64,000 nucleotides of DNA. Origin: Myrica gale (taxonomy: Eukaryota; Streptophyta; Magnoliopsida; Fagales; Myricaceae). The notes beneath the pieces are model-generated. The model was given only the letters and a program-made list of their open reading frames with translations, made no database searches and was not told the origin of the DNA. The stretch covers positions 19,679,271-19,743,270 of the forward strand of contig OZ005608.1 of NCBI GenBank assembly GCA_963930655.1. The letters run 5' to 3'. The position numbers were made by a program, and so were the translations under genes. Shown in pieces: positions 21,411-34,100 of the stretch. The first letter of the stretch is position 1. Each line of letters starts with the position of its first letter.

Positions 21411-24004
21411 TTTTTTTTTTTTTTTAACCTCCAAAATTTATTAGAGGAGCCTCACATGTGGCGGAGGAATACCGTGGTTACAAACACATAAGAACCCAAA
21501 GACCACTTATAAAAAACCAATAGACTAAGAGGAAAAAATAAAAAACTAACGACGAATACTAGCAATACCAAGTTTGTCAAGACAAATCAAACCTCTCAAA
21601 CGACGAGGCATATGTGCAACTCCCTCAAACCTTTTTGTGACTCCTGCCGCACCGAGACCTGCTAAAAAATCGGCTACTTGATTACCTTCTCGATATTGAT
21701 GTGAAATGATGAAAGATAGATCACGAAGCTTTGATACTAAATCTTCCCAATAATCCCAAAGATACCAAACCATGCAAGAATGAGTGGATATCCAATTCAC
21801 CACCAGGGATGAATCACACTCGATTTCAACTTGAGAAAAACCCATCTCCTTACATAAATCCACACCCATAATTACAGCCCGCAACTCTGCCTCATTATTT
21901 GTCCCCATGCCAAATTCAGCTGAGAATGCAGCCTGCACATCCCCATAATGGTCACGGATCACTCCCCCACCTCCACAATTACCAGGATTACCAATACAAC
22001 TACCATCAACATTCAACTTCATCCACTTCACATTAGGTTTCCGCCATGTAACTGCTCGAAAAGGCCTTACTAAGACCGAACTAATTGGCACCTCCAGGGC
22101 TTCAAGAAAAATTTGATCTATTCTTGAAATTCTATTTGCCTGCGAAATGGCACCAGATATCAGCTTCATCGATGCCCTCACCGAGAACCAAACTGTTGCT
22201 GCAGAGTCCTTAATGCCCTCACTCCGAGCCTTGCATCTCCGCACCCACAAGTGCCAAGTAATCAAGCTCGGTAGTAACCCAATCAAAATTCCACGTTGTG
22301 ACGCTCGCTTAGCATAAAGAAACCATCTATTAACACGAGCCAGCCAAGACCAAGCACCTGTATAACTAACCCCCAAAGCTAAAGATGCCCGCTGCCATAC
22401 TTCTGTAGCAATCTCACCTGAACTTAGAACATGATCTAAGGTTTCCTCATGCCCGTTGACACAGCAGTCACAACGGGAGACAATTGCAATACCAAGCAAC
22501 CTCACTCGAGCATCCACACTTAAACAATGAAACCTAGCTTTCCACATACAGACTGACGCCCTTTTAGGTAGGAGTTTATGCCACATCCAATCCATCCAAG
22601 GAATCTCGGGCCTTTTGACCCTTATAACCTCCCAAGCACTCGAAGTAGAGAACAAGCCGTTATTGGTTGGCTTCCAAATAAGCAAATCTTCCCCATCTTT
22701 CTTACCGCTTATGGTTTGCACCACTTCCTCTGCCTTAGCCCTACCAACTAAGTCAATAAGATAATCAAAATCCCATCTATCTTCAACCCAAACATCTCGA
22801 ATTTGTAGACGTGGATTAACAATCTCCAAAACTTGGTCACAAAGAGGACCGCTATTAAGCCAATGATCAAACCAAAAGGAAGAAATACCTTTACGAACCC
22901 TCCATATAGAATTATCCAGCACTGCAGGGACTGCTTGCAAAATAGATTTCCAGAATCGGGACCCTGTCTTTGATGCCGATGACAAAACAATATGCCCGTG
23001 CTTCATATATTTAGCTTGAAAAAATTGAGTCCATAGATTATCAATAGACAAAAGACGCCATGCAAATTTCATATGAAGTGAACGTTGAACTTCAGAGAAA
23101 TCCCGAAGCCCAAGTCCACCTTCCTTAATCGGCTTACATATATTAGTCCAACCACACCACTTCATTCTAGGTCTCCCACTAATATCTCCCCAAAAGAAAG
23201 TTGATAAAATAGAATTGAGTTTTGTGAAAATTACCTTAGGCACATTAAGCACGGACAACAGATGAGTAGCCATACTAGAGAGGACATGACGAAGAAGAAC
23301 AATACGACCTCCTTGAGAAAGAAGCTTCATTTTCCAACCCGCCACTTTGTTTCTAATTTTTAGCACCAAAGGCTCCAAGTCCCTTGCTAGAAGACGACCA
23401 GACACAATTGGTACCCCAAGATAAGTAACCGGAAACTTCCCTTCAGCAAAACAAGTCTCCCGAAGCAACACGTTCTTCCTTGATAAATTGATCTTCTTTG
23501 AGAAAAAAATGGCAGACTTCTCCTTGTTAAGCAATTGTCCTGACCATTGTTCATAAGTTTCCAAAGTTTTTAAAAGCATCCTCATCGATCGCTTGTCTCC
23601 AGTAGTAAACACCACCAGGTCATCCGCATATAATAAATGGGACACCAAAGGAGCCCCCACCGGATGATAGAACTTACCTATCCTTCCTTCCTCAAACCTC
23701 TTTCGTAAAAGACGTGACAAAACTTCCTCCATAACAATGAACAAGTAAGGTGAGAGAGGGTCACCTTGACGAAGACCTCGAGAAGATCGAAAAAAACCTT
23801 TAAAAGTTCCATTCATCATAATCGAAAACCAAGGTGATTTCACACATTCAGCCACCAGCCCGCAAAACTTATTAGAGAAGCCAAAACTCTCAAGCACCAA
23901 TAGTAAAAAATCCCAATCTACTCTATATGTCTATTTTCACCGTGACATTGCCACCTTTAACAGTCCTATTTGAAGAGTGGACCATCTCCTGAGTAAGAGT
24001 GATA
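21411..24004 (-). mobile_element. 5'-truncated LINE with RNase H, recent, 11-bp target duplication
   Basis: A minus-strand L1-type element of 2594 bp. Its poly(A) tail is the T run at 21411-21425. Identical 11-bp flanks TTCTCCTCCAC lie at 21400-21410 and 24005-24015, which proves the boundaries. The copy starts inside the reverse transcriptase domain (QEMVHSSNRTVKGGNV region near 23990), with a short deletion at about 23935 that removes part of the KAYDRVDW box. It differs from the other LINEs here by carrying a C-terminal RNase H domain. The insertion point is 22 bp upstream of the ATG of the small secreted-protein gene. Confidence 0.95.
21546..23900 (-). CDS. LINE polyprotein fragment: reverse transcriptase, zf-RVT and RNase H
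   Basis: An open frame of about 784 codons without a stop. Visible in order: reverse transcriptase with [20 protein letters not shown] and an intact catalytic box LLYADDLVVF near residue 90, the palm and thumb region to SLHMKFAWRL, a zinc-binding zf-RVT domain (residues about 430-520, CDCCVNGHEETLDHVL), and a type-I RNase H (NVDGSCIGNPGNCGGGGVIRD, then NNEAELRAVIMG and ECDSSLVVNW). The frame has no own start; the first codon of the open stretch is not ATG. The long open frame implies a young insertion. The fragment is not expected to act alone because the endonuclease and the 5' reverse transcriptase motifs are missing. Confidence 0.9.
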   Translation of the reverse strand: MVLESFGFSNKFCGLVAECVKSPWFSIMMNGTFKGFFRSSRGLRQGDPLSPYLFIVMEEVLSRLLRKRFEEGRIGKFYHPVGAPLVSHLLYADDLVVFTTGDKRSMRMLLKTLETYEQWSGQLLNKEKSAIFFSKKINLSRKNVLLRETCFAEGKFPVTYLGVPIVSGRLLARDLEPLVLKIRNKVAGWKMKLLSQGGRIVLLRHVLSSMATHLLSVLNVPKVIFTKLNSILSTFFWGDISGRPRMKWCGWTNICKPIKEGGLGLRDFSEVQRSLHMKFAWRLLSIDNLWTQFFQAKYMKHGHIVLSSASKTGSRFWKSILQAVPAVLDNSIWRVRKGISSFWFDHWLNSGPLCDQVLEIVNPRLQIRDVWVEDRWDFDYLIDLVGRAKAEEVVQTISGKKDGEDLLIWKPTNNGLFSTSSAWEVIRVKRPEIPWMDWMWHKLLPKRASVCMWKARFHCLSVDARVRLLGIAIVSRCDCCVNGHEETLDHVLSSGEIATEVWQRASLALGVSYTGAWSWLARVNRWFLYAKRASQRGILIGLLPSLITWHLWVRRCKARSEGIKDSAATVWFSVRASMKLISGAISQANRISRIDQIFLEALEVPISSVLVRPFRAVTWRKPNVKWMKLNVDGSCIGNPGNCGGGGVIRDHYGDVQAAFSAEFGMGTNNEAELRAVIMGVDLCKEMGFSQVEIECDSSLVVNWISTHSCMVWYLWDYWEDLVSKLRDLSFIISHQYREGNQVADFLAGLGAAGVTKRFEGVAHMPRRLRGLICLDKLGIASIRR

Positions 24005-24060
24005 TTCTCCTCCACTTGAATGTGTTTTTCTTCTTCAGAATTGTCTCGCCTTAAACCACA

Positions 24061-24068
24061 ATTTATAG
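24061..24068 (-). promoter_or_regulatory. Candidate TATA box of the small secreted-protein gene
   Basis: CTATAAAT on the minus strand, 46 bp before the right-hand LINE target duplication. With the LINE removed it would lie about 80 bp upstream of the ATG at 21389, a normal distance for a plant promoter. Assignment rests on position and motif only. Confidence 0.45.
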
Positions 24069-26530
24069 TATCCTGCAGAAACTCTCTCATTTCAAATATT
24101 TAGGCTACGTTTGGCAGCAAAAATTTCTCTACTTCTCGTTAAATTTTTCCCTTTTCCGAAGAGCTGCCAGAGCTCGTATAGGGCCAACGTTCATTCTTAA
24201 TAATTTTTGAAACTTGTGCTGTGATATTACATATATATATATATATTGTCAGAACTCATACTAGCTAATTGCACCTCGTTTTACTTTGCCTACCAAGCTA
24301 CGTACTCTCAAACAATCGACCTTTTTGTAATTTTCTCCGCAAATAAAATCTTACTATTAAAATAAAAATGACATGCGACCAGCGACACCGTTTCAATACT
24401 ATTGGGGGATCTGCCCAACATGCTGTGCTAGAGATCCCCTAGTACCCTTCCATCTCAGAGAGAGCCAATATCTCCCAACCCTTCACGTGGGTGGACCAAA
24501 TCTCCCTATGCGCTGTATGAGTTTTCTTTTTTCCAATATTATCTATTGGTTTTTTTTTGGGGTATCTTTTAAATATTTTCATTTTTTTAATTCTAATTTT
24601 ATGAATTTATAAAAGAAACACAAAAGTCTAGTCACGTTAATCCTCTTAATTAAGTAGTGATCACTTTCATAAAAAGTAAAAAAAAAAAATCTCGAAACTC
24701 CGCGCGTGTTCAAATTCCTCATCGCTTTTAGAGAATCCAATGAACAACAATTGACAACATCCTCTCCCTCCCAATGGCCCGACCTCTCCCCGAAAGCTAA
24801 ACAATTCTTTGCATTAATTCAAATAAGTATGAAGTTTAGAGAACTGGTTGCTTGGGCTTTAGAGAGGTTAGATAAAGAAACATATAGAGAAGTAGTGTCC
24901 GCTAACTATATATATAGTCTCAATTTGTCCGTGAGATTAGCATCATTAATGGGTTGGGAATTAGATAGTCTTATTTGTTTATCTATTTATGTTTTCAATT
25001 CTTTGAGATAAGCATCATTAATGGATGGGATTATTAGCATGATGCTACCATTCACTAGGAGATGTGCAATCACCACACTGACGAGATAAGGTGGGTGGCC
25101 TCCCTTAGGCAAAAGCATAGGTGCTTTGCCTTGAATCGTACTGGTGTGTGGATTAGCATAGGACTATCCCGATGGAAGAGGTAGTGGGATGCAAATCCTG
25201 ACTCCAAGAGTCATACATCGCGTGTTGGTAGGGGCATCTCATTGAGAACATTGACTTGAAAATTCTGAATCTGAACTTATGATTCGAGAGTTGTTGACCC
25301 GTAATTTGGCATCTCATGCATTTCATATTGTTTGCATTACTTTTATTATATCCTGATTATTTTCTCGTTGCTTATTCTCTCTTTTATGCCATCCATTTCC
25401 CCTCCCCAACTTTATTAAATCTTTAAAATTCACCCATGTTTTCTCTTTTGCATGTACCTATTATTGATCATTTTGAGATTGTGAGAGTTCGAGAGCCACC
25501 AAACTATTGACCTCAACCCATACATACTACTGGTGTAGATGATCAGGGTGTGGATATCAGACTCCTACGATGTGGTAGTCGAGCATTACCACTGGTGGTT
25601 TCCGAAGGATCCATCTTCTCCTTCACCATTAGACCTTGGGGCGTCAGTTGAGCCGACAGGGTCGATGAACCTAGAGACGACAGGGTCGGCTAATGGCGTG
25701 GTTGATTTGTTGGGCATAGATGACAACTCGTAGACGTCCCGTTGGTATATATATAATGATGATGCCAAAAATCATCATTTTCAGTCACGAGTGGTTTTCT
25801 CGCGTGCCACCCACGAGCCGCCTTGCCTAGTGGTCTCTGGCTTTGTTTTTCGACCTCTCCTAGTTTTCGAGAGCATTTTTTTTTGGTTTTTATGTAGTAT
25901 TGCTTTATTTAGGCCCATTGGTGGACTTGTTTTCCTTATTTCGGTTGTAGTGGCCCCAAAGGGCTTTTTTCGGTCACTTGTTGGCTTTTCTGGCCATTTG
26001 TTGGCCTTGTCGACCCCCTTGTGAGGTTTGTTGCGTTTGTATCTAGGTTGTTGTCCTTTCCTAATTCAGTTACTAGCTCTCAAATAGTTTTGGTAACTGT
26101 TGTCTACTGTATCCTACCACCCGCTCTCTACCTAGTATGAAGCGTTTGTGGTTTATCAGCTCTTGTGGGTCCTGCTGGTCTTTTTGCAGCATTGTTTGCT
26201 TTAATCTTTAGTTTCTATTACTTAATTGTAACTTGTTATATGGATTCAATATGCAATGATAGCCTCTCTTCATTATTCAGAAAAAAACCTCTCCACTTTT
26301 TTATCCGAATTTCACGATAAAATTTGAGAAATTGGCAATTGCAAAGCAAATTTATCTTTGCTCATTTATAAGGCAGAAAAAGTAATAAGGAATCTCGCAA
26401 TTTAATACAAAACACGCGCGTCAATATCTGTTAGGGTCCAGCTATGCGAAAAAGCAGGTTGGGACCAGAAGAGACTTTCACTGTTCCACACTTCAGTGCT
26501 GTGGTGGCTTTTCTCCTCTCACTACATGGT
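24069..26530. other. Intergenic region with unclassified repeat debris
   Basis: No host gene is supported here. An open stretch at 24706-25011 (+) is weakly protein-like but matches nothing I recognise. The segment 25090-25740 is less AT-rich and looks like decayed retrotransposon sequence. The segment from about 25760 to 26287 ends in a short A run after an AT-rich 3' tail and could be a 5'-truncated LINE end of a different family. No boundaries could be fixed by target duplications. Confidence 0.4.
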
Positions 26531-26533
26531 ACA

Positions 26534-26541
26534 TATATAAA
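26534..26541 (+). promoter_or_regulatory. Candidate TATA box of the glycine-rich membrane protein gene
   Basis: TATATAAA lies upstream of a C/T- and A-rich stretch where transcription could start at about 26565-26575. It precedes a plausible leader exon ending at the donor after 26665. Confidence 0.55.
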
Positions 26542-26566
26542 CAACCAAAAGCAAAGAGACAAAGCT

Positions 26567-28156
26567 CTGTCGATTTACCACCCAGCTGCGTCGTAATGAT
26601 TCTCACAGATCGAAGCTTCCTACGTAGTCCGCCAGTGCTTGTTCTCCGTTTCTCTCCCGCCAAACGGTAAATACTACTACTACTCTCAGCCCGAAAATTA
26701 AGTTTGGTTTCTGCACAGCAGCACAGGTAATTTTATTTCTTTGAATTGCGCTAGATTTTGGTGTTTTTAATCTTAATACCGTGTCCGTGTGTGGTACTTT
26801 ATTTGCCGTGGTTGAAATGTGATTGTCTCCGCTTTCCAATTTTTAAGTTAACCTCCGTTTCTTCTGATTGGCATTGTCGCTATTGTTATGGTTATTTGTC
26901 TACTTTGAGTTGTGCTTTTGAAAATAGTAATATGAACATTCGAAGTTGGGTCATTGCTGAAGTGATCGACTAATGATTTCTTTGTCGGATGGTGAATGTT
27001 TTCTTTTGCTTCAAATGAGTGAATGTGGATCAGGAAACTAAAACTTCTAAACTAACAGTGGTGTTTATGTAAATGTGATTATACATATTGAATGGTGGTT
27101 GATCCTCAGATGAATGAATGAAGAGCAAATAACGTGCTTCAAATCTACTTCGTTTGTCATTTTGATGGGAATATGTCGTCATATTATCCGTTTAAGTAAA
27201 TTTATTTAGCAAACTGTTATGTCTAGTGTAGAGTGAAACTTCTTGGTCAGGTAACATTCATTACATCTGGCACTAGTAGCCCTCAGGTGACCCTTTATGT
27301 AGTAGTTCTGTTATATAATACTCGTATCTGTGCCTTTTAAGAGTAACCATCGCCATTCATTTCTCTTCAATTGAAGCACATGGCTCGTCATGTATAATTG
27401 TTTGAACCAAAGGTTGTTATACCACATTAGTGACGTATTCATGAGACAGGCTAAAGATGACAAAGGCGATATAGTTCCACACGTGTCACCATAGGCTAGC
27501 TTCGGGAGTGCTTGCAGTCTTATTGACTGACATCTAAAATAATAGTTTTAAATTGGACTGTTACTAGCTGTTACATACATCATGGTATTGAACAGTTATG
27601 TTTTCTTAACTTGCATCTATTTGTACATGGGAAAAACCCATCTTTCTTTCATCTGAGAACCGGTTGTTGTTTTTCATATTCTCAAGGAAGGTGCTTCTTT
27701 CATGCAGTACTAATATATTCCTAGGAAATCTTTTGTGTTCTTTTCTTTGTAAACTACTATAGTGATTTACTCTTCCTTTGAATTGCTATAACTATGATTA
27801 GACATCTATATTCCCAAGCTCTTTATTTGTACTGGTTGGAAGCAATATCTTCAGTTAGCGAGTGAGATTATAGTGTATAATTTACTACTTGACTTCTGAT
27901 ATTTTCATTTACAGAGTTGTTTTTTGATTACCAGGATTGGAAACAGTTAGTCTGGGGAAGTTCTAGCATCAAGAAGCTATCCTTGTTACTGAACAAGCGG
28001 AGGATTTCATGAATGCTGAATATGGTTTGAATTAAATTGATGTTTTATTGACAAGTGTATGACATACTACCTGTTGATACTGAGTTGGCACCCAAGACTT
28101 ACGTGAAGTTTCACGAGCTTGACAAAAATTGTGATTTTTACCTATCTCAAGGGGTG
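26567..28156 (+). other. 5' leader with intron and a cluster of upstream ORFs
   Basis: The likely leader exon is 26567-26665, followed by an intron to 27934 (acceptor ACCAG at 27930-27934) and a second leader part at 27935-28156. The second part contains at least four short upstream ORFs starting with ATG at 28009, 28013, 28040 and 28059, all ending before or close to the main start at 28157. The intron shows no other feature. Exon limits are inferred from splice consensus only. Confidence 0.55.
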
Positions 28157-31100
28157 ATGCATCTTTTGCTAATGCACGGTTACCTTTGTTGGGCTATTAT
28201 GTTGGGGCATCTTTATGTGTCTGCCCTTAGTCTGGGTTTAGGACAGCACCGAGGTAGGGAAACTTGGACAGAAGACTGGTTCCGTAATTTTGGTGCAGAT
28301 TTAACTGACAGTTCTGGAAGCGGCATCTCTGACCATGCCGAAAGATCAATCTTTTCATCCCTCCAAAATGATTCAGTATCTTGTGAGGACCTGGGAGGTG
28401 TTGGCTCATTCAATACTACATGCTTGCTAAACTCAAATCTGTATTTGGATTCCAATCTTTACATTTATGGTACTGGAAACCTAGAAATCCTCCCACATGT
28501 TTCAATTGAGTGCCCAATTGAAGGATGTGTTATTATTTTTAACATGTCTGGAAATGTTAATGTGGGCCAATATGCAACTATTCGTGCTGGTTCTATAGTA
28601 TTTGCTGCTGCCAACCTGACCCTGGAATTCAATTCTTCTCTAAATACAACATCCTTGGGTGGATTACCGCCTTCTCAGACCAGTGGTACACCAGTTGGAT
28701 ATGATGGTGCTGGTGGAGGGCACGGTGGCCGAGGTGCTTCCTGCTTGAAAAATAATTTGACAAAATTCTGGGGTGGCGATGTGTATGCTTGGTCATCTTT
28801 ATCTGATCCCTGGAGTTATGGGAGTAAGGGTGGTGGTAAATCTGCTGAAAAACCCTATGGTGGCAATGGTGGAGGCCGTGTTAAGGTTCTTGTGAAGGAA
28901 ATTTTATACTTAAATGGTTCTGTAGCTGCGGAAGGTGGGGATGGAGGACAAAAAGGGGGAGGAGGATCTGGTGGAAGTATCTTTGTACATGCAGTAAAGC
29001 TGTGAGTAAAAAATTGGTGCTAATGCCTGCAAATTGAAAAACCAAAAAGTATTTATTAAGTTGAATTATTGGTTCTTACATTATTAGTCACACACACACA
29101 CATTCCATAGAATCTATACAATCCTCAAAGGTACATACCAAATATTTGGATAGAACTGCTGCTTACATTGGTAGTAATGGCTACCAGTTTCAAATGGCAA
29201 CAATGTAAAAAATTTCTCTTTGGCAAAAGTAGTTAGTTTTATTGGAAATTTAGCTTGTACTTTATAATCTGATACAATACTTATTTTACCAATTTCTTAC
29301 AACATGAGTGATAAAAATTGAACTATTAATTGATGTCTTCTAATGTAGGTAGCAATGTTGAAGGTCCTGATTTATTTTTGGTTATATTCATCCTAGACAG
29401 CTTGCCCATATTATGAACCAAAAGAACAAGACAAAAGAAAAAGGGATTTTAAACTGAGGAACCGAAGATTGTGTTAAGTAGATAAGAATTAAGAACCAAA
29501 CTAATAAAAATTATGTCAAATCCAGAATTTAACTGGAAGAAGAAGGTGGGAAGGCTACCGAATAAGTGCAAACATTTGTTATGCTTTTCATTGTGGAGGA
29601 ATTCTTTCTTATCAGTCACATGATTTTTCTTCCCCTTTTGTTTCTTAATTTGCTTTTCTCTTCCTCACGGAACATAGGAATAGGAAACACCATTCCAAGC
29701 TACATATGCATAATTGAAGCTGATGACATTGTTCTTAACGGTTATATTGTCAGCAATTCAGTTCAACTCCAACAATACTCCTGTGTTTCCCAAGTTTTAG
29801 AATTGCCCCTCTTTCACGTAGGTCATGAAAACTCTTTTTCTGTATCAAAAATTTTGGCCAGTCCCCGGAAAAGAGCAGGCAATTGAATTCTTTTCAAGAG
29901 AGAACATTGAGGTTCAAAACCCAGTTGCCATCCTAGTGATCCTCCTTGTTTCAAAATTGGAAAAGAATCAAACTGATAATGATCGAATTATCAGGTTTTG
30001 GGTGGACTTTTTTTTTGGCTGGACTGAAATTCATCTATGCTGATTACTTGGATAACAAATAATTCATTCCCTTTATATTGGTTTCGTACCGAAGGATTTA
30101 TTAAATTTTTGCCTGTTATTAGAACCTCATCCATGCTACATATGATAACTGTTTCATTTTAATTTTTTCATTACCATGGTACTATGTTTGAGTCATAGAT
30201 ACAGTGTAGAAGGAATATGTTCTATTCTCATGAAAACTTTTCGTTAACCTTTTGCTATGTTTGATTGCTTAGGAAGGGCTATGGTAGAATAAGTGCAGCA
30301 GGTGGGAGGGGATGGGGAGGAGGTGGTGGTGGAAGAATATCTCTTGATTGTTACAGCATACAAGAAGATGTAAAACTTACAGTGCATGGTTTGTACTGCT
30401 CATAGATCTATATCTGGTAGTAGAACGCACGATTAGTCAACTGCTAAATATTTCATTTTGCATAGGAGTCTCAACTTGCTTTGTAGACCTAAATCTGACA
30501 AAGTAAAAGTTGTTATTAATGGGCATAATTTGTTGATAACTGAAACCATTTGTCTTCAATGCACGATTATATTACTAGTTACTCAGTTAGGCAGAAATGA
30601 TACCCTGCACAACGGAGAGGGAATCATCTTGGCCTGTTTTACCTCATAGGGCAATAGGGCAGGGGTTCCTTCTCCACATTTTTTTTCCTTCTTGGTATAA
30701 TTTCTCTTATATTTTATGACTTTTAAATTGGGTCTTGAAAACTGTTTTCAGCCAAACTTACATCAGGGTCTTTCTCCTTGCACGCTGGCCATGGCATTGT
30801 CTCTGCCTCTGCCTCATGCTAACTCTCTTTGATCTGTTCCAATTTCAAGCTCTTCCATTGCAGCAACTTCTCTATCGCTATTCGAGCCTGAAGCAACTCC
30901 TCTATGCCTTTGTCTCATATAAGCCTAAAATTCTTCATTACTCTATTTGGTTATGCCGTCTTCTCATTGATTCTATTGGTTTTCCAAGAATTTTTCAGCA
31001 GTGTCACTCAATCACATTAAGTTTGTTGGCCACAGTAAGTGTATTTTGCTGCCTATTGTTCAAGGAATCAGCTCTTCATATTCGCAAGTAATAAAAAATG

Positions 31101-34100
31101 CGCAATGAATGACATAGATTGATCTAGTGCTCAGGGTTCCATAGAATTTCATGCAATGGGCAAGGTCAAACATGGTGAATGAACAACATCACAATATCAA
31201 GCTAATAAAAGAAATAATTCCTCTTTCCTTGAATAAGTGCTTTGGTTATAAATGACACAATTAGTAGTGAGGAGTAGAAGGGCTAACTTCCTAGAACGCT
31301 ATTCATTCTGTTTTAGAGGTGGGCACTTCATTTAATAATTTTTTTTCAAAATCAGAAGTGTATTATCTATTAAAATACTATTCGAGTTGTTTGAAAGTAG
31401 ACTTGCATTGTAGGCGTCCCAAAGAAGAAAGCAAGACCTTCATGTTAGGAAGGAAGGAGCAGAATTTTATGCATGTAGTCGCTTACAAATTACAGAATGG
31501 TAGCCTGGTCATATCCGCTGGGGGTCATTGAGTGATGGAAAACATAACTTAATGCGAGCCCTTGCATCATACTAGACATATTAACTCGTAATTATTATGA
31601 TATTAGCATCGGAGAGAGAAAGTAGGGAAGAAATTTTGAGACCAATGTAATGGATATTATATTGGCTTGTATGGAGGTGATCAAACTGAAGAAAAGATTT
31701 TTTGTAGCTTGATTTGGAAAGAGCAAAGGATTTGTTGCTGGAGCAAAACACTGAGCATAGGGTTGCACAAGAAACAGTTACAAGCCCTGCAACTTTTGAT
31801 AAACAAATAAGGGGCTGAAATCATCCAGATTCAGGCTAAGAAAGGGTAGGGGAGTTACATTTGTGAGGAAGATGTTGATACCATTTTTAATCTCGGGAGT
31901 TAGATCTTGACACCATTACTGATAACATTCAAAAGACATCATACAGCATGTTGTGTCTTTTCATCAAGAAAGTCTTGACGATCATGCTGGAGGTCAAACT
32001 GAAGAATGTTGATTACTAGGCTGAGGCCTCCATATGTTCCTTATTCATTAGTGTTGCCTATATCGATTATTTTTACTGGAGTATTTGAGTCAAGGCCAAG
32101 GCTTTGGATGACCCTATGTCTAACTTCTGATCACTGTGTCCTAAATATGTGACATGTGTTTTTGCTGCCCATATACATCCATTTTGTATGCCTTAAGTAT
32201 ACACTTTATCATACGTAAACAGCTTATATTGTTTTCTGTCAATATTGGGTAGTACTTAAAATAATAAGCAGATGCTTTACTCAGAACATATTCCAGTTCT
32301 GTAAATATTACAGTACAGGAGTTTCTACAGTATATGCTGTGTTTTTTTTTTTTGGTTGCAGGTGGTTTGAGTATTGGCTGTCCAAGGAATTCTGGAGCAG
32401 CTGGCACCTACTTCAATGCAGATTTACGGAGTTTAAGGGTTGGCAATGATAATGTCACAACCGAAACTGAAACTCCTTTGCTTGATTTTCCTACCACCCA
32501 TCTATGGTCACATGTTTTTGTGGAGAATAATGCAAAAGTTTTAGTTCCTCTGCTCTGGACCAGAATTCAGGTTTCCCAATCTGTTTTCTTCAAATGAATT
32601 ACGTATTCATTACTCTTCAAGTGTTCTTGTTCTCTTTAGCATTCCGTTGAGAGCATCGGTAGAAAAAATGTGTGGCAATTAAGGCGTATAGTTCTTTATG
32701 GGATATCTCTCTATGCTTGGACAGCATCATGATAGGAATTTTGCCTTTGTATTCTTGTTACAACTTTAACCGAAGCACTAAAGCATCAGAACTGAATGCT
32801 TGCTTGATTTTTGGTTCAGAGTTCTCGCGCTTAATCTCTCCTTTGAAACTATTTTCTTGAAAATTAAATGCACAATGTCTAGCTGTTTTGGGGTTCTAAG
32901 CCCCTTATAAATATTACTGACCATAGATCAACTCAACATATGACAAGTTGATGCTTCGCAGTTCACTAAGTTTTAGCTGACACCCTTTTTTTTGCATTCA
33001 TATTGGAATAAGATCAACGTGTCAGAAGTTGGGTTGCTGTGTCTGAAGGGATGGAACTCAATAATTGGACTGGTGGAAGGTAACCATAATGGTAAAGGGA
33101 GCTGGAATCCTTCACTTCTGCGATTGTAAACATTGATCCTCAAGAAGTTTCAAAGCCTGTTGAGAATCTCTGTCGTAATTGATATGGAGTTTTTTCATGG
33201 GACGCAGTCATCAACTCATAATAGAACTGGGTTTCCTCCAAGAACAATGCTGGATGAAGCAGAAGTGAGATTTTTTATTTTGGTTAGGGGGCTACATCAA
33301 GTAAAGCCAAGTCTACAAGTTCTTGAGATCAGCGCAATAAAATGGGCCTCAGCTCTGTGGATACTTAAAGAGCTCTGAATCCTCACAAGCTCGAGTTGTT
33401 TTTGGTTGTGCCTAGCTTGGCGTCGTAGGGCTCCCATCACCAACATATCGGCACATTCTCCTATGAAGTGCCAGCCCAATTGTTGGCTAAGTGTCCAATC
33501 CAAGTGCTAATGACAAATATAGATAACTTGGAAGCTTCTATAAGGAGTGCAGATTTCTATAATGTGGGACCCTGAACATCATTGGAGGTTTTAGTGATAG
33601 AAAAGTGATGTGATGTAGTTGACTACTTGCAGCATATTTGACCCTAGAGTCCCAAATCAATTATCAATGAACTTATTGTAGTCTAAAAAACATCAAATCA
33701 CCTGGGTTATACATTGAGCTTCAGAGTATGACTAATGAGAAAAGATGGTTCACGAGTTTGATGAGCCGAGCTGAATTGAGTTTGGACTTTCTTGTTATGA
33801 AGAACAACGGCTTGGTCTCTAAACAAGCAGGTAGGGTGGAGCTTGGCTCATCCACCTCCATAATCTCTTACGAGGGAAGTCTAGATGGGATTTTGTGGCT
33901 TGACTTCATTAATGCTGGTTATCTGAAATAGTTTCAAAATTTTGATTGCAGCTTTCACACATTGTTTTCCCTATTAGTCATGACATTGGGTGGGTTGGGG
34001 GGGGGGGGGCAGAAGATTGAGTTTGTTCCTGATGCTCATTTCCTCTCACTTTTTAAGTACAATGACGCTCATGCTGCCCTAGAATGAGGCAAGGCTGGAG

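Noticed and set aside
21390-21434. Upstream extension of the small secreted protein into a Lys-rich N-terminus
   Set aside because: That part is LINE tail (poly(A)) sequence read through a TTG codon; the first ATG is at 21389 and starts the signal peptide.
24706-25011. Host gene encoded by the 101-codon open stretch
   Set aside because: No recognised motif, no splice or promoter context, and it borders repeat debris.
28055-28156. Extension of the glycine-rich protein to an upstream start at 28055
   Set aside because: The first codon there is GTG, not ATG, and a strong signal peptide begins at the in-frame ATG at 28157.
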